DNA of 64,000 bases from NCBI GenBank assembly GCA_018715365.1, contig DVLU01000104.1, positions 1 through 64,000 of the forward strand. Reading direction: 5' to 3'. The DNA is from Candidatus Ornithomonoglobus intestinigallinarum. Lineage in GTDB: Bacteria > Bacillota > Clostridia > UBA1381. Positions within the stretch are counted from its first letter, which is position 1, and the number at the start of each line of letters is the position of its first letter. Below are positions 43,404 through 52,188 of this stretch, one piece after another. Position numbers and translations under genes: made by a program. Under the pieces are notes generated by a model, which saw nothing but the letters and a program-made list of their open reading frames with translations, ran no database searches and was not told the DNA's origin.

Positions 43404-45083
43404 TCAGCCCTCTGTTATTTTCAAAAGCTCGTAAACGGCCTTTGCGCTCTGCGCTCTCGTAACGCTGTCGCCGGGCGCAAACCGTCCGTCGTCCATTCCG
43501 TTAAGCACTCCGAGGCCGCTCAGCGCCCTAACCGCTTCCCTTGCGTAATCGGCTATGCTTTCCTCGTCGGCAAACGATGCGCCGCCGTTATCAGCGCTTA
43601 TGCCCGTCATATCGAGTATGCGCTTAAGCATAACCGCCATATCCTGGCGCGTTATATTGTTTCCCGCGCCGAACTGCGTGTCGCTTATTCCCGTCACAAC
43701 GCCGCTTTCCCTTGCCGACGAAACGTAGGTGTAAAACCATGCGTCTCCGGGAACGTCGTCAAACGACGACACCGCATCCGGATTATACAAATCAAACGCC
43801 GTTACGGCTATTTTCGCAAATTCCTCACGCGTTATAAAATTCTGCGGGTTGAATTTTCCGCTTCCGTCGCCGTTTACAACTCCGCGGCGGCTAAGCTCCT
43901 CAACGGCTTCTTCCGCCCATTCAAAGCCTGCCATATCGGTAAACGCAGCTCCGTCCGTTTCGGGCTCCGGCGAAGGCGTCGGCGTTACCGTATCCGGTAC
44001 GGGCGGCGTTTGGATAACGCTTCCGCCGCCACCGCCGCCTGTGCTTCCTCCTCCGCCGCCACCGCCGGTGGTTGTGTTCTGCTTTTTATACGACGCGGCG
44101 ATTTCCTCAAACGCATCGGCAAGCTTTGTGTAATCCGTTATGCCCTTCTTCTTCAAGTCCTTAAATACGTTTGCCTTGTTCGTTTCGCCCAGGGCGTTGA
44201 AGTCCGACATATCGGGGTCTATAAGGCCGCTTTTTGCGCACTTCTCAAATTCCTCTCTTGCGCTGCCGTGGTCAAGCCGGTTTATGACGCAGACAAGCAC
44301 CGCCCCGTCAAACTCGTCCTTTAATTCATCGTCCGTAATATCGGGCGAAAGGTCTCTTGAAATCAAAGCCTCCGCCACGGCCGTCTTATCGTCAAGCTTC
44401 GAATAAGCGCCCTCCTTGTCAAGGCCGAGCTTTTCGGAATTTTCTATTGCCTCCGCAACCGCGGCCTTGTCGTCAGAGCCTGCGATAACCGCCTTTTCGG
44501 CCGCAGTCGTGTAGCTCTCGAGAAACGCTTCGTATTTTTCGTTTACCTGCTCCTCCGTGCCGTCGTTTGACAGGTCTATTCCCGCAAGCGCATCGCTTAT
44601 AACGTCCTTCCACACATCCGGCAGAGCTTCAACCGCCGAGGTATCTATCCCGAGCTTTCCGCTGTTTTCAATAACGGCCGCCGTTTTGTCCTCCGCTTCG
44701 TTTACGGCGTTTAATGCGTCGCTTTTATCGATTATATTTACAAACGCTATTGTCGTTTCCTTCGTTTCAACGCCGTCGCCGCCTATTCTCAAAATATAAT
44801 TTCCCGTTTCGAGCGTCTTCGGCAGGCCGAACGTTTCAAACGAAAACGTGTATGTATAATCGCTGTTTGTTTGGCTTGTGCCCTCGCCCATATATATAAC
44901 CTCTGTTTTGTCCCCGTTAAGGAGCTGTATTGTGGGACGCTCCGTGTTTACGTCGCTTACAAGCGACGCGGATACCGAAAACGAATCCGTCCGCACTTCT
45001 ATCTCATACGCAAGCGCCGCGTTTGACGCAAGCACCGACGCCGCGGCAAGCAATGACGCCGCAATAATTATTTTTCTTTTCAT
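43404..45083 (-). CDS. SLH-domain protein with helical repeats and Gly-rich linker
   Basis: 559 residues: signal peptide (1-25), a beta domain (26-120), then helical repeats of about 60 residues (NAVNEAEDKTAAVIENSGKL, DDKAAVAEAIENSEKLGL), a poly-Gly linker with two runs of six or more Gly, a Pro/Thr/Glu linker, and three C-terminal SLH domains (about 392-559; TREEFAKIA, TRQDMAVML, TRAQSAKAV). No enzyme domain. Probably a wall-bound surface protein, perhaps a scaffold or S-layer-like component serving the enzymes encoded beside it. Confidence 0.78.
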   Translation of the reverse strand: MKRKIIIAASLLAAASVLASNAALAYEIEVRTDSFSVSASLVSDVNTERPTIQLLNGDKTEVIYMGEGTSQTNSDYTYTFSFETFGLPKTLETGNYILRIGGDGVETKETTIAFVNIIDKSDALNAVNEAEDKTAAVIENSGKLGIDTSAVEALPDVWKDVISDALAGIDLSNDGTEEQVNEKYEAFLESYTTAAEKAVIAGSDDKAAVAEAIENSEKLGLDKEGAYSKLDDKTAVAEALISRDLSPDITDDELKDEFDGAVLVCVINRLDHGSAREEFEKCAKSGLIDPDMSDFNALGETNKANVFKDLKKKGITDYTKLADAFEEIAASYKKQNTTTGGGGGGGSTGGGGGGSVIQTPPVPDTVTPTPSPEPETDGAAFTDMAGFEWAEEAVEELSRRGVVNGDGSGKFNPQNFITREEFAKIAVTAFDLYNPDAVSSFDDVPGDAWFYTYVSSARESGVVTGISDTQFGAGNNITRQDMAVMLKRILDMTGISADNGGASFADEESIADYAREAVRALSGLGVLNGMDDGRFAPGDSVTRAQSAKAVYELLKITEG

Positions 45084-45111
45084 GGCTGTCCTTTCCGAAT
45101 GAGCTCTCGGT

Positions 45112-47718
45112 TTATCTCAGGATTATTATTTCCCTTGCCGATGCAAGCCTCATTCTTATTATAACGGTGTCGCCCTCTATAATATCGTTTATCGAGCAAG
45201 GCGTTGGAACGCTGTATGCGTCGGCGCCGTTAAACTTAACCACCGTCGCTTCCGAAATCTGGCAAAGCGCCGTATCACCGTAAAATTCATCGCCGCTCTT
45301 TTTCTGCATCTCGAATTTCATGTATGCGTGGTTTTTATCAAGCACCGTGCCTATCGCAACTCTGAATTCCGAATCGAAGCTTGCCGTGTTTTCGCACACG
45401 CCGTCGTTCGGAGCAAGAAGCGAACCGAACGACGCGCTGCCGTCGGCATTGTAAATCTTCTGTATGCTTTTTACAGTATTTGTGGAATCGAGCCCGACGC
45501 GTATAATGTCGCCGCGGGCAAGGCCGTTTTCCTCTATAAGCGTATCCTCCGTGCAGTAATACTCAACGGTGTTCCCGGCGGCCGCGCCTTCTATTATCGT
45601 GCACACCTCTCCGTCCGTCGTTACACCGCTGCCGAGCCCCGTAACAAGCACCATATTTGTGTTGTTGCCTATGGAGCCCTTCGTCATGTCCTCTATTACC
45701 ATAACGTCGGCGTCGTTTACCGCGTTTTCGCCTATTGCATACGCTTTATAATTTTTCGAATACGACGAGCCGCCCGAGAACGAGCCGGTCGTCAGCGTTC
45801 CGAACAGCGTTTTGTCGCTCCAGTTTTCCGTTTTGGGGATACTGAATATTACCGTTTCGTCGTCTATTATAAGCTTGCCGTCAAGCATGCCGTTTCTGTA
45901 TTTAAACGACGAGCCCTCATAAAGCGTTCTGAAATCATCGCTGTCGGCGGGCGACTTGTTTCCGCCCGCATCCTCAACCATGGCAAGCGGCGTTTCGATT
46001 ACTCCCATGCCGCTGCCGTCATCGCTCAGCTTATACCTTATAACGCTGCCGGCCTTCAGCTTTTCGGCAAATTCATCGGCGTCCTCATAGGGCGACGCCG
46101 AATGCCCGTTAAAGACTATCTTGCCGTTTATCGTATACTGCGTAAATTTCTCATCGTGCGTAAACAGCGTAAGATAATGTATGCTCTCGTTTTCATCGTA
46201 GACCGAGCTGTATACGACGGCGTAATTGTACGACGTATCGACCGACGTGCCGTAAGCCGCAATCTTGCCCGTTATATCAAGATAAAACACACCCTGCATT
46301 CCCGCCGTTATTTCGCGCGTCATATCGGGCGCCTTTTTATACTGCGTTCCGCCTATTGTGTATCCGTCGTCGCTTGCGCTTTCAACCGTCCCCTCGGCAG
46401 CGGCTTCGCTCACATACGCCCTTATGAGCCTGCCTCCTTCGCCGCGGCTTTTCGCAACGCTCAGCACAGCGCCCGTTTTAAGCGTCGAAAACGTTGTCCG
46501 CGCTCCGTCGGCGCCGTATATTTCAATCGTGTCCTCGCTGTTTCCGAGCGATATATTGCGCGATTCGCCGTAGTCGTAAACAATCCTGTTCGACTTATCG
46601 AGCGCGCTTATGTAATAATTCTCGTAATCGGTTACGTCTATAACTTCCGCGGCGCCGTCGTTGTCGTTATCTATAAGGCGGACGGTGCCGTTTTTCGGCA
46701 TTACGTCCTCGAGCGTCCCGTAGCCCGTATACGCCTTGCCGTTCCACAGTATGTCAGCGTCATCGTCAAGCTTCGCCGTCCTCAGGCGCTGTTCACCCTC
46801 CGGCATATACTCAACGCCGCTCGGCGACACGCTCTCGATATTGCCTGAATCTATTTCCGTTATTTTGTTGTTTCTTTCGTATATGCTTACAATCTCGCCG
46901 TTATCGTCGTTTTTGTATGATATGTAATACACGGCGTTAAGGCCGATCATATCGTTTGCGTCCGCTGCCGCCGTGTATTCCGTATCGTCTATCGCTATCC
47001 TGCCGTCCCCCGCGCCCTCGGGCGATGTGAGCGACGTGTATTCGTTTGCGGTAACAAGGCCCTCGTCCTTTACCGCCTTAAAATATACCCACAGCACGGT
47101 GTTTTCATCGGACGTTACGTACGCCGTGTTCCCCGCGCTTCCCTCTACGGTAACGACGGGGACTTCAAGACAGTCGAAAAGCATTTTATAAATGTTCCCG
47201 CGCGTCATATTGACCTCGAAATTTTCAAAGCTCTCCGTAAGCATACCGCGGCTTACGGCAACGCTCGTAAAGCCCGTGGGCCAGCCGCCGTTCATCATTG
47301 CTTCGTATTTGTAGCCGAGCGCCGTAACGACAACCGTCGCCGCCTCACGCACCGTTATTGCCCTGTCGGGATAAAAATGCCTGTTTTCGTCGCCCGATAT
47401 ATAGTCCATATCGTAAAGCGTTCTTATTTCGTCAAAATACTCGTGCGACGGTTCAACGTCTATAAACGGCGTCGTCTGCGAGCCGCTCACCGGCATTATA
47501 CCGAAATATTTCGTTATGATGCCGCAGAACTCTCCGCGCGTCACCTCTGCGCCGAGATCCGTTTCCGCCGTATATTCCGCGCCGCCAAGCTCCGAAAGGC
47601 ACTGTGCCGCGGCTTCGTACACGTCCGCGCCGCCGTCTGCCGACGCCCGAATATTGGGAACAGCCGCCGTAAACAGCATCACCGCGGCAAAAAACATTCC
47701 AAAAAGTTTCTTTTTCAT
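45112..47718 (-). CDS. SLH-domain surface protein with large beta-rich region
   Basis: 868 residues: signal peptide (1-26), three N-terminal SLH domains (about 30-200; VTRGEFCGII, ITVREAATVV, MTRGNIYKML), then a long region of about 650 residues made of repeated short beta-domains with many Asp/Glu/Gly/Tyr, including DNDNDGAAEVIDV. No catalytic family recognised. The third SLH motif is degenerate. N-terminal SLH plus beta repeats fits an S-layer-like or surface-display protein. Starts 3 nt upstream of where the toroid-like gene ends, so it is tightly linked to the GH105 operon start. Confidence 0.78.
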   Translation of the reverse strand: MKKKLFGMFFAAVMLFTAAVPNIRASADGGADVYEAAAQCLSELGGAEYTAETDLGAEVTRGEFCGIITKYFGIMPVSGSQTTPFIDVEPSHEYFDEIRTLYDMDYISGDENRHFYPDRAITVREAATVVVTALGYKYEAMMNGGWPTGFTSVAVSRGMLTESFENFEVNMTRGNIYKMLFDCLEVPVVTVEGSAGNTAYVTSDENTVLWVYFKAVKDEGLVTANEYTSLTSPEGAGDGRIAIDDTEYTAAADANDMIGLNAVYYISYKNDDNGEIVSIYERNNKITEIDSGNIESVSPSGVEYMPEGEQRLRTAKLDDDADILWNGKAYTGYGTLEDVMPKNGTVRLIDNDNDGAAEVIDVTDYENYYISALDKSNRIVYDYGESRNISLGNSEDTIEIYGADGARTTFSTLKTGAVLSVAKSRGEGGRLIRAYVSEAAAEGTVESASDDGYTIGGTQYKKAPDMTREITAGMQGVFYLDITGKIAAYGTSVDTSYNYAVVYSSVYDENESIHYLTLFTHDEKFTQYTINGKIVFNGHSASPYEDADEFAEKLKAGSVIRYKLSDDGSGMGVIETPLAMVEDAGGNKSPADSDDFRTLYEGSSFKYRNGMLDGKLIIDDETVIFSIPKTENWSDKTLFGTLTTGSFSGGSSYSKNYKAYAIGENAVNDADVMVIEDMTKGSIGNNTNMVLVTGLGSGVTTDGEVCTIIEGAAAGNTVEYYCTEDTLIEENGLARGDIIRVGLDSTNTVKSIQKIYNADGSASFGSLLAPNDGVCENTASFDSEFRVAIGTVLDKNHAYMKFEMQKKSGDEFYGDTALCQISEATVVKFNGADAYSVPTPCSINDIIEGDTVIIRMRLASAREIIILR

Positions 47719-47720
47719 TT

Positions 47721-49466
47721 TTAATTATCATTCCTTTCCGCGTATTCCGTGCCGTCCGCACTCATAAACTCGTCAAATCCGCGTATTTTATCAACCGGCA
47801 TACATGCGCAGAACGCTTTGTCGCCCGCATCGTACAGCCTGTACCTCCCGTCCGGCGTTTTTTCCGTCTCAAGCTCCGGCAGGTCCTCGTTTACGCTCAT
47901 CGCAAAAGCCAAAACACACGTCTTTAACGCATTTAAATCAAGCACCGTTTCGCCGCCCTCGTAAACGATAAATTCTATCCTTCTTCCGGAAAGCCTTGTT
48001 TTTCCGGCGTTTTCCCCCACCGTCCATTCCTTAACGGCAAGGTGTATTTCCATCCCGCCGCCGCGGACGGCGTATCCGCCGTTTTCCTTTGTTATAACGG
48101 TGTTTTCCGAACCGCCCGTCAGCTCAAACACAAACGCAAGATAATTTGTTTTTATGCGCCCGTCCTTTTGCTTATCGAGTATGTAATGGCGGTCGCCGTG
48201 ATCGTTTACAAACCCGGCGCAGCCGATTATAACTCCGTTTTTCTGCGCCGCCGCGGCAACGCCGGAGCAGCAGTCGTGGCCGCCGCTTATACATCTGAGC
48301 CTGAAGCTGCCGTGAGCGCCTCCGCTGTTCCAGACAACGGAGCAGTTGCGCCGCTGCGCCCAGAGGTCGCTTTTGTCAAACGAGCCCGCGGCGAAATTAT
48401 CCGTTATATACGTCCTCGCCCAAAGGTCGGGGCTTTTCAGGCTTCTTATTATGACCGTATCCTCATCGGGGGTGCGTATATTGTTTTGCCTGTAGTATCT
48501 TTTGTTTATAAACAGGCTGCCGCGCCGCTCAAAATTTTTTATAAATTTTTCGGGGCACTTTATCGGCAGCATCAGAAACGCCGCGCTCATTTCGCGCGCC
48601 CGCTCCGCCGAGCCGAACCGCCCGCCCGTTGCAAGATATATAAACGATGCAAGCTCGCCGTTGTCAAGGTCGCGGTAACACCGCTTCTGCGGCGGCGCAA
48701 GCTCGCCTATCGTGTCCGAATAATAAACGGACAGGTTCTCCCACGCGATATCGTGCAGCTCCTCCGCCATGCGGAGCAGCTCCTTATCCTTGAAAAACAT
48801 CAGCATCCTTGTTATTTCGGCAACGGCCAGCGGCGTGTACGCCGATGAATTGTATTCCGAAAACGCGCCGCTTGCTTTATTGTATTCATACGCCTTTTTA
48901 AGTCTCTCCGCGCCGCGCTTGGCAAGCTCACCGTCGTTTAAAAGCTCTCCCGCCGCCGTTATCGTCATACAGCTCATCATGCTTATGTTTGTGTAATCGG
49001 GCGACACGTTTCTTTTTACGCTGCACAGCGCCGCGTTCCTTACGGCGTTTTCCATGATCTTTGCCGTTTCATCGTCAAACGCATCGCGGTGATTTGAAAG
49101 CGCATATATAAAATGCTTGCCTATAAAATCCGCAAAGTTGTAATCGGGGGCCTCCATTTTGCCCAGGTCCTCCTCGGCAAAATACGCCCAGAGCCCGAAC
49201 GTTTCGCTGTCCCTGTCCGTATCCTGAAGCTCGGCAAGCCTTAAAAACACGTCCGCCGCTCTTTTGTAATACCGCGTCTGCCCGGCGTAAAGTATCGCCG
49301 CGGCGTATTCCGCCGATTTGTTTGTTCCGTGAACACGCCCCGTTATTTTCGAATGATACGCCGCAAGCGGGTTTTCGCGCTCCTCGCCTATTAAGCGCTC
49401 GTCTTTGTCGTATTCCCCGTGCAGCTCGTCAAGCCTTTCGTTTAAAAGCTCCTCACGCGTTTTCAT
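47721..49466 (-). CDS. Uncharacterised cytoplasmic protein, alpha/alpha-toroid plus beta-sandwich layout
   Basis: 581 residues from the ATG at 49466 (GGAGGG upstream); no signal peptide. The first about 330 residues are helix-rich with paired aromatic/acidic helices (ETFGLWAYFAEED, YNFADFIGKHFIYAL), and the remainder is beta-rich (GGAHGSFRLR, GFVNDHGDRHYILDKQK). This helical-barrel-then-sandwich order is seen in heparinase II/III-like lyases and some glycosidases, but I recognise no family signature. It overlaps the GH105 gene by 14 nt, suggesting joint action on imported uronic-acid oligosaccharides. Could be a new lyase or hydrolase; unproven. Confidence 0.62.
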   Translation of the reverse strand: MKTREELLNERLDELHGEYDKDERLIGEERENPLAAYHSKITGRVHGTNKSAEYAAAILYAGQTRYYKRAADVFLRLAELQDTDRDSETFGLWAYFAEEDLGKMEAPDYNFADFIGKHFIYALSNHRDAFDDETAKIMENAVRNAALCSVKRNVSPDYTNISMMSCMTITAAGELLNDGELAKRGAERLKKAYEYNKASGAFSEYNSSAYTPLAVAEITRMLMFFKDKELLRMAEELHDIAWENLSVYYSDTIGELAPPQKRCYRDLDNGELASFIYLATGGRFGSAERAREMSAAFLMLPIKCPEKFIKNFERRGSLFINKRYYRQNNIRTPDEDTVIIRSLKSPDLWARTYITDNFAAGSFDKSDLWAQRRNCSVVWNSGGAHGSFRLRCISGGHDCCSGVAAAAQKNGVIIGCAGFVNDHGDRHYILDKQKDGRIKTNYLAFVFELTGGSENTVITKENGGYAVRGGGMEIHLAVKEWTVGENAGKTRLSGRRIEFIVYEGGETVLDLNALKTCVLAFAMSVNEDLPELETEKTPDGRYRLYDAGDKAFCACMPVDKIRGFDEFMSADGTEYAERNDN

Positions 49467-50514
49467 CGTTATAAAGTCCCTCCATAAGCGCAAGCACCGC
49501 AAGCGCCTGCCCGTACGTCATCGGGCAGAGCGGTATGTTTCTGTAATGGTCAAGATCGCGTCCCATGCCGGTGCCGTAGGAAACGTTTTCGACAGTGCCG
49601 TCGCCGCTTATATTGTCAATAACGCACTTAAGCGCCTTAAGCCCCGTTTCCCTATATTTTTCATCTATGCAGCCCATCCTTACCGCCTTAAGCAGCCCGC
49701 AGCAAAAACCGGCCGCCGCCGAAACCTCGATATAGCTCGTTTTGTCGTTAAGCAGCGTATGCCAGCCGCCGCCTTCGTCCTGCGCTTTATAAAGCGCCTC
49801 CGCCTGGGACGCAAGCGTATCCGTTATATAATCGTAAAACGCGCCGTCTTTTATGCCGAGTATTTCAAGTATCTCGCACGCGCCTATCGTATACCAGCAG
49901 TTTCCGCGCGCCCAAAGCGCTTCGGCAAAATTATGCCTTCCCTCAAAGCTCCAGCCGTGGAACCAGAAGCCCGTTTTTTTATCGTAAAGATATTTTATAT
50001 GTATCAGAAACTGCTTTTTCGCATCCTCCTTGTACTCATCAACGCCGAGCAGCACGCCCGCCCTTGCAAGAAAGAGCGCCGTCATAAAGAGCGTATCTAT
50101 CCAAAGCTGGCCGCTGTTTTCCTCGCCGCTTACGGCGTGCTGTATGCCGCCCTCCTCGGTCCTTGTCATATCCTCATGCACCCAGCGCGCCCAATCGGTT
50201 ATAAGCTCAAGATAATCCCCGCGCTTCGTTTCTTCATAAATATATGTAAGCGCAAGCATCGGCGCCGTTGTGTTCACGTTCCTCGGCGGCAGACCCTTTT
50301 TTATGTTCCCGTCGTACCAGTCCTCAAGATAGGCAAGATATTTCTTTTCGCCGGTCGCCTTGTACAGTTTAAAAAGCCCGTACATTCCCACGCCCTGCGG
50401 CCACTCCCAGTTTGATATGTCTATTATCCCGATTGGACAGCTCTCGTCCATGCCGTCGTTTTTTATTGCGGTCATTCTGTCCGCGGTTTTGATAAGCGTC
50501 TGCCGTATCGTCAT
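49453..50514 (-). CDS. GH105 unsaturated rhamnogalacturonyl/glucuronyl hydrolase
   Basis: 353 residues, normal for GH105 (YteR/YesR). Family features: WEWPQGVGMYGL, VNTTAPMLAL, LWIDTLFM with the catalytic Asp, HGWSFEG, WARGNCWYTIG and GGGWHTLL. These intracellular enzymes hydrate and release the unsaturated uronic acid left at the non-reducing end by pectin or rhamnogalacturonan lyases. No signal peptide. It is the first gene of the long minus-strand cluster and faces the SBP-YesN-YesM operon across a 215-nt promoter region. Confidence 0.92.
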   Translation of the reverse strand: MTIRQTLIKTADRMTAIKNDGMDESCPIGIIDISNWEWPQGVGMYGLFKLYKATGEKKYLAYLEDWYDGNIKKGLPPRNVNTTAPMLALTYIYEETKRGDYLELITDWARWVHEDMTRTEEGGIQHAVSGEENSGQLWIDTLFMTALFLARAGVLLGVDEYKEDAKKQFLIHIKYLYDKKTGFWFHGWSFEGRHNFAEALWARGNCWYTIGACEILEILGIKDGAFYDYITDTLASQAEALYKAQDEGGGWHTLLNDKTSYIEVSAAAGFCCGLLKAVRMGCIDEKYRETGLKALKCVIDNISGDGTVENVSYGTGMGRDLDHYRNIPLCPMTYGQALAVLALMEGLYNDENA

Positions 50515-50561
50515 AATGTATCCCTTTCCGATATGTTCCGTTGTATATTTTTTATAATTAT

Positions 50562-50591
50562 ATTATACCCCCGGCGTACTAATTTAGTAAA
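50562..50591 (-). promoter_or_regulatory. Promoter of the GH105-led cluster
   Basis: TTTACT, 18 nt, TATAAT on the minus strand, about 50 nt before the GH105 start. The weak -35 and long spacer fit an activated promoter, as expected for an AraC-type regulator. Confidence 0.62.
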
Positions 50592-50649
50592 TCCCAATAG
50601 TTTTACTTCTTTGTATGCAAACTTGTAAAAAGAACATACCTTTTTTAAC

Positions 50650-50678
50650 TTGATAAACAACGGCGTTTGCTGTAAAAT
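50650..50678 (+). promoter_or_regulatory. Promoter of the SBP-YesN-YesM-GH28 operon
   Basis: TTGATA, 17 nt, TAAAAT on the plus strand, with the -10 ending 51 nt before the SBP start codon; a GAGAGAGAGG ribosome site follows. It lies about 60 nt from the divergent GH105 promoter, room for a shared activator site. Confidence 0.65.
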
Positions 50679-50729
50679 ATATATGTAATGATTTTTCTTC
50701 TGCGGCCGAGAGAGAGGTGAAGTTTTTTT

Positions 50730-52151
50730 ATGAAGCGCGTTTTGAAACTTTTATGTCTGCCCCTGCTTGCCGCAGCGCTCCTGACGGGCTGCGGCGGCGA
50801 AAAACCGGGCTCCGCCGCAAACAGCCGCCCGCTCGAAACGCTTGTATGGTATCTTCCCACGGCAGGCTCCTACAAGGCCTCGGCAGAGGTATCGGCCGCC
50901 GTAAACGACAGGCTGCAGCTCACATATCCCGATATAGCCATAGACTTCAAATTTATCAGCATATACGAATACGCCGAAAAGCTCTCGGTTTATCTTGCCG
51001 CCGGCGAACAGGCGGATATCGTTTGGGCAAGCGACAGCGTCCTGCCGTTTTTGAATTATCCGTCCGAAAACGTTTACAAATTCCTTGACGCGCCCATACG
51101 CACCGGCGCGCCGAATATAAACGAACGCCTTTCGCTCGACGACCGGTCGCTTTACAAAATATACGACAGGATGTATTTTATACCGGCGGCAGACCACAGC
51201 GGCGGGCTTATCCCGTTCCTTAAAATACCGCGCGAGCTGCTGCCGCTTATCGATACCGACGCGCTGCTTGACGTTGTAAATTCGGGCACGCAGGCAAGCG
51301 CGGAGCTTTTTGATATTATAAACACATACCTTTCAAAGGCCGCTTCGGCGGGCGAGCTGCGCGACGGAATAGAGCTTGCGGCCGTATCGGGCATTTTCCC
51401 GATGATAGGCTATGAGCCGTTTATTTCAACCGACGGGCTGATAGGCTGCAGCCTCTCTGACGATACGGGAGATGCCGTTGATATGCTGTCCGCGCCGTCA
51501 ACGCGGCTTTGCTACGATACATACTCAAAATGGATGCAAAAGGGCTATATAAAGGAAAACACGCCGATAACGTACCGCTCCGGCTTCGACACCGAATACA
51601 GCTATATATTAAGCGGCGCATGGGGCTGCGAAACGGAAAACGGCTATTCCATGATAATGGACAAAACGGGCGACGGCTTTGCATATATCGCCCTCGACTG
51701 CCGCTATCACCCCACGCAGCTCTTTACGCAAAGCGCCGCCATACTGCCCGCCGACGGCGAACACACCGAAAGCGCGCTTAAAGTCCTCGACCTGTTTTAT
51801 TCGGATTCCGAATTTTACAACCTCCTCACCTTCGGGCTTGAGGGCACGCATTATACGCGCGGCGAAAACGGCACGGCCGTAAGGATCTCCGGGGAATACA
51901 GAGCGTTTGAGGGGCTTGTCCCGCACGGCGGGAGCGCGCTTTCCTCCGTCGGCGCAGACAGTGTTTACCCCGCAAAAATGCGCGCGCCGCAAAGCTTTGC
52001 CGGAATGAAAATACCGTCGAGCACGAAGGAATTCAGGCGCATGCTGTTCGACTATACAGACGCCTGCGGCGTTGCGCCGTATTCCGTTTCTCTGCCCGAT
52101 AATTCCGGCTCCGATATAGGCGAGCTTACAGACATTTATAATGCTTCATAA
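50730..52151 (+). CDS. Solute-binding lipoprotein linked to the two-component system
   Basis: 473 residues with lipobox LAAALLTGCGG, then a periplasmic-binding fold of the CUT1 type (TLVWYLPTAG; YAEKLSVYLAAGEQADIVWA; AWGCETENGYSMI). No permease genes accompany it; the response regulator follows directly, with overlapping ORFs before the regulator's true start. So it may present a ligand to the histidine kinase as a sensor, or serve the importer encoded 23 kb away. It is only distantly similar to the LplA-type protein at 27861. Confidence 0.85.
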   Translation: MKRVLKLLCLPLLAAALLTGCGGEKPGSAANSRPLETLVWYLPTAGSYKASAEVSAAVNDRLQLTYPDIAIDFKFISIYEYAEKLSVYLAAGEQADIVWASDSVLPFLNYPSENVYKFLDAPIRTGAPNINERLSLDDRSLYKIYDRMYFIPAADHSGGLIPFLKIPRELLPLIDTDALLDVVNSGTQASAELFDIINTYLSKAASAGELRDGIELAAVSGIFPMIGYEPFISTDGLIGCSLSDDTGDAVDMLSAPSTRLCYDTYSKWMQKGYIKENTPITYRSGFDTEYSYILSGAWGCETENGYSMIMDKTGDGFAYIALDCRYHPTQLFTQSAAILPADGEHTESALKVLDLFYSDSEFYNLLTFGLEGTHYTRGENGTAVRISGEYRAFEGLVPHGGSALSSVGADSVYPAKMRAPQSFAGMKIPSSTKEFRRMLFDYTDACGVAPYSVSLPDNSGSDIGELTDIYNAS

Positions 52152-52188
52152 AAATAATCAATCAAATCGGAAAGGACCGCATAATACC

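Noticed and set aside
45328-46848. 506-residue plus-strand ORF
   Set aside because: It runs entirely antisense to the SLH protein gene, lacks a ribosome site, and its Arg/Tyr/Val-rich composition is the mirror of the real gene's codon bias.
49405-50415. 336-residue plus-strand ORF opposite GH105
   Set aside because: GH105 carries clear family motifs on the minus strand; this ORF shows none.
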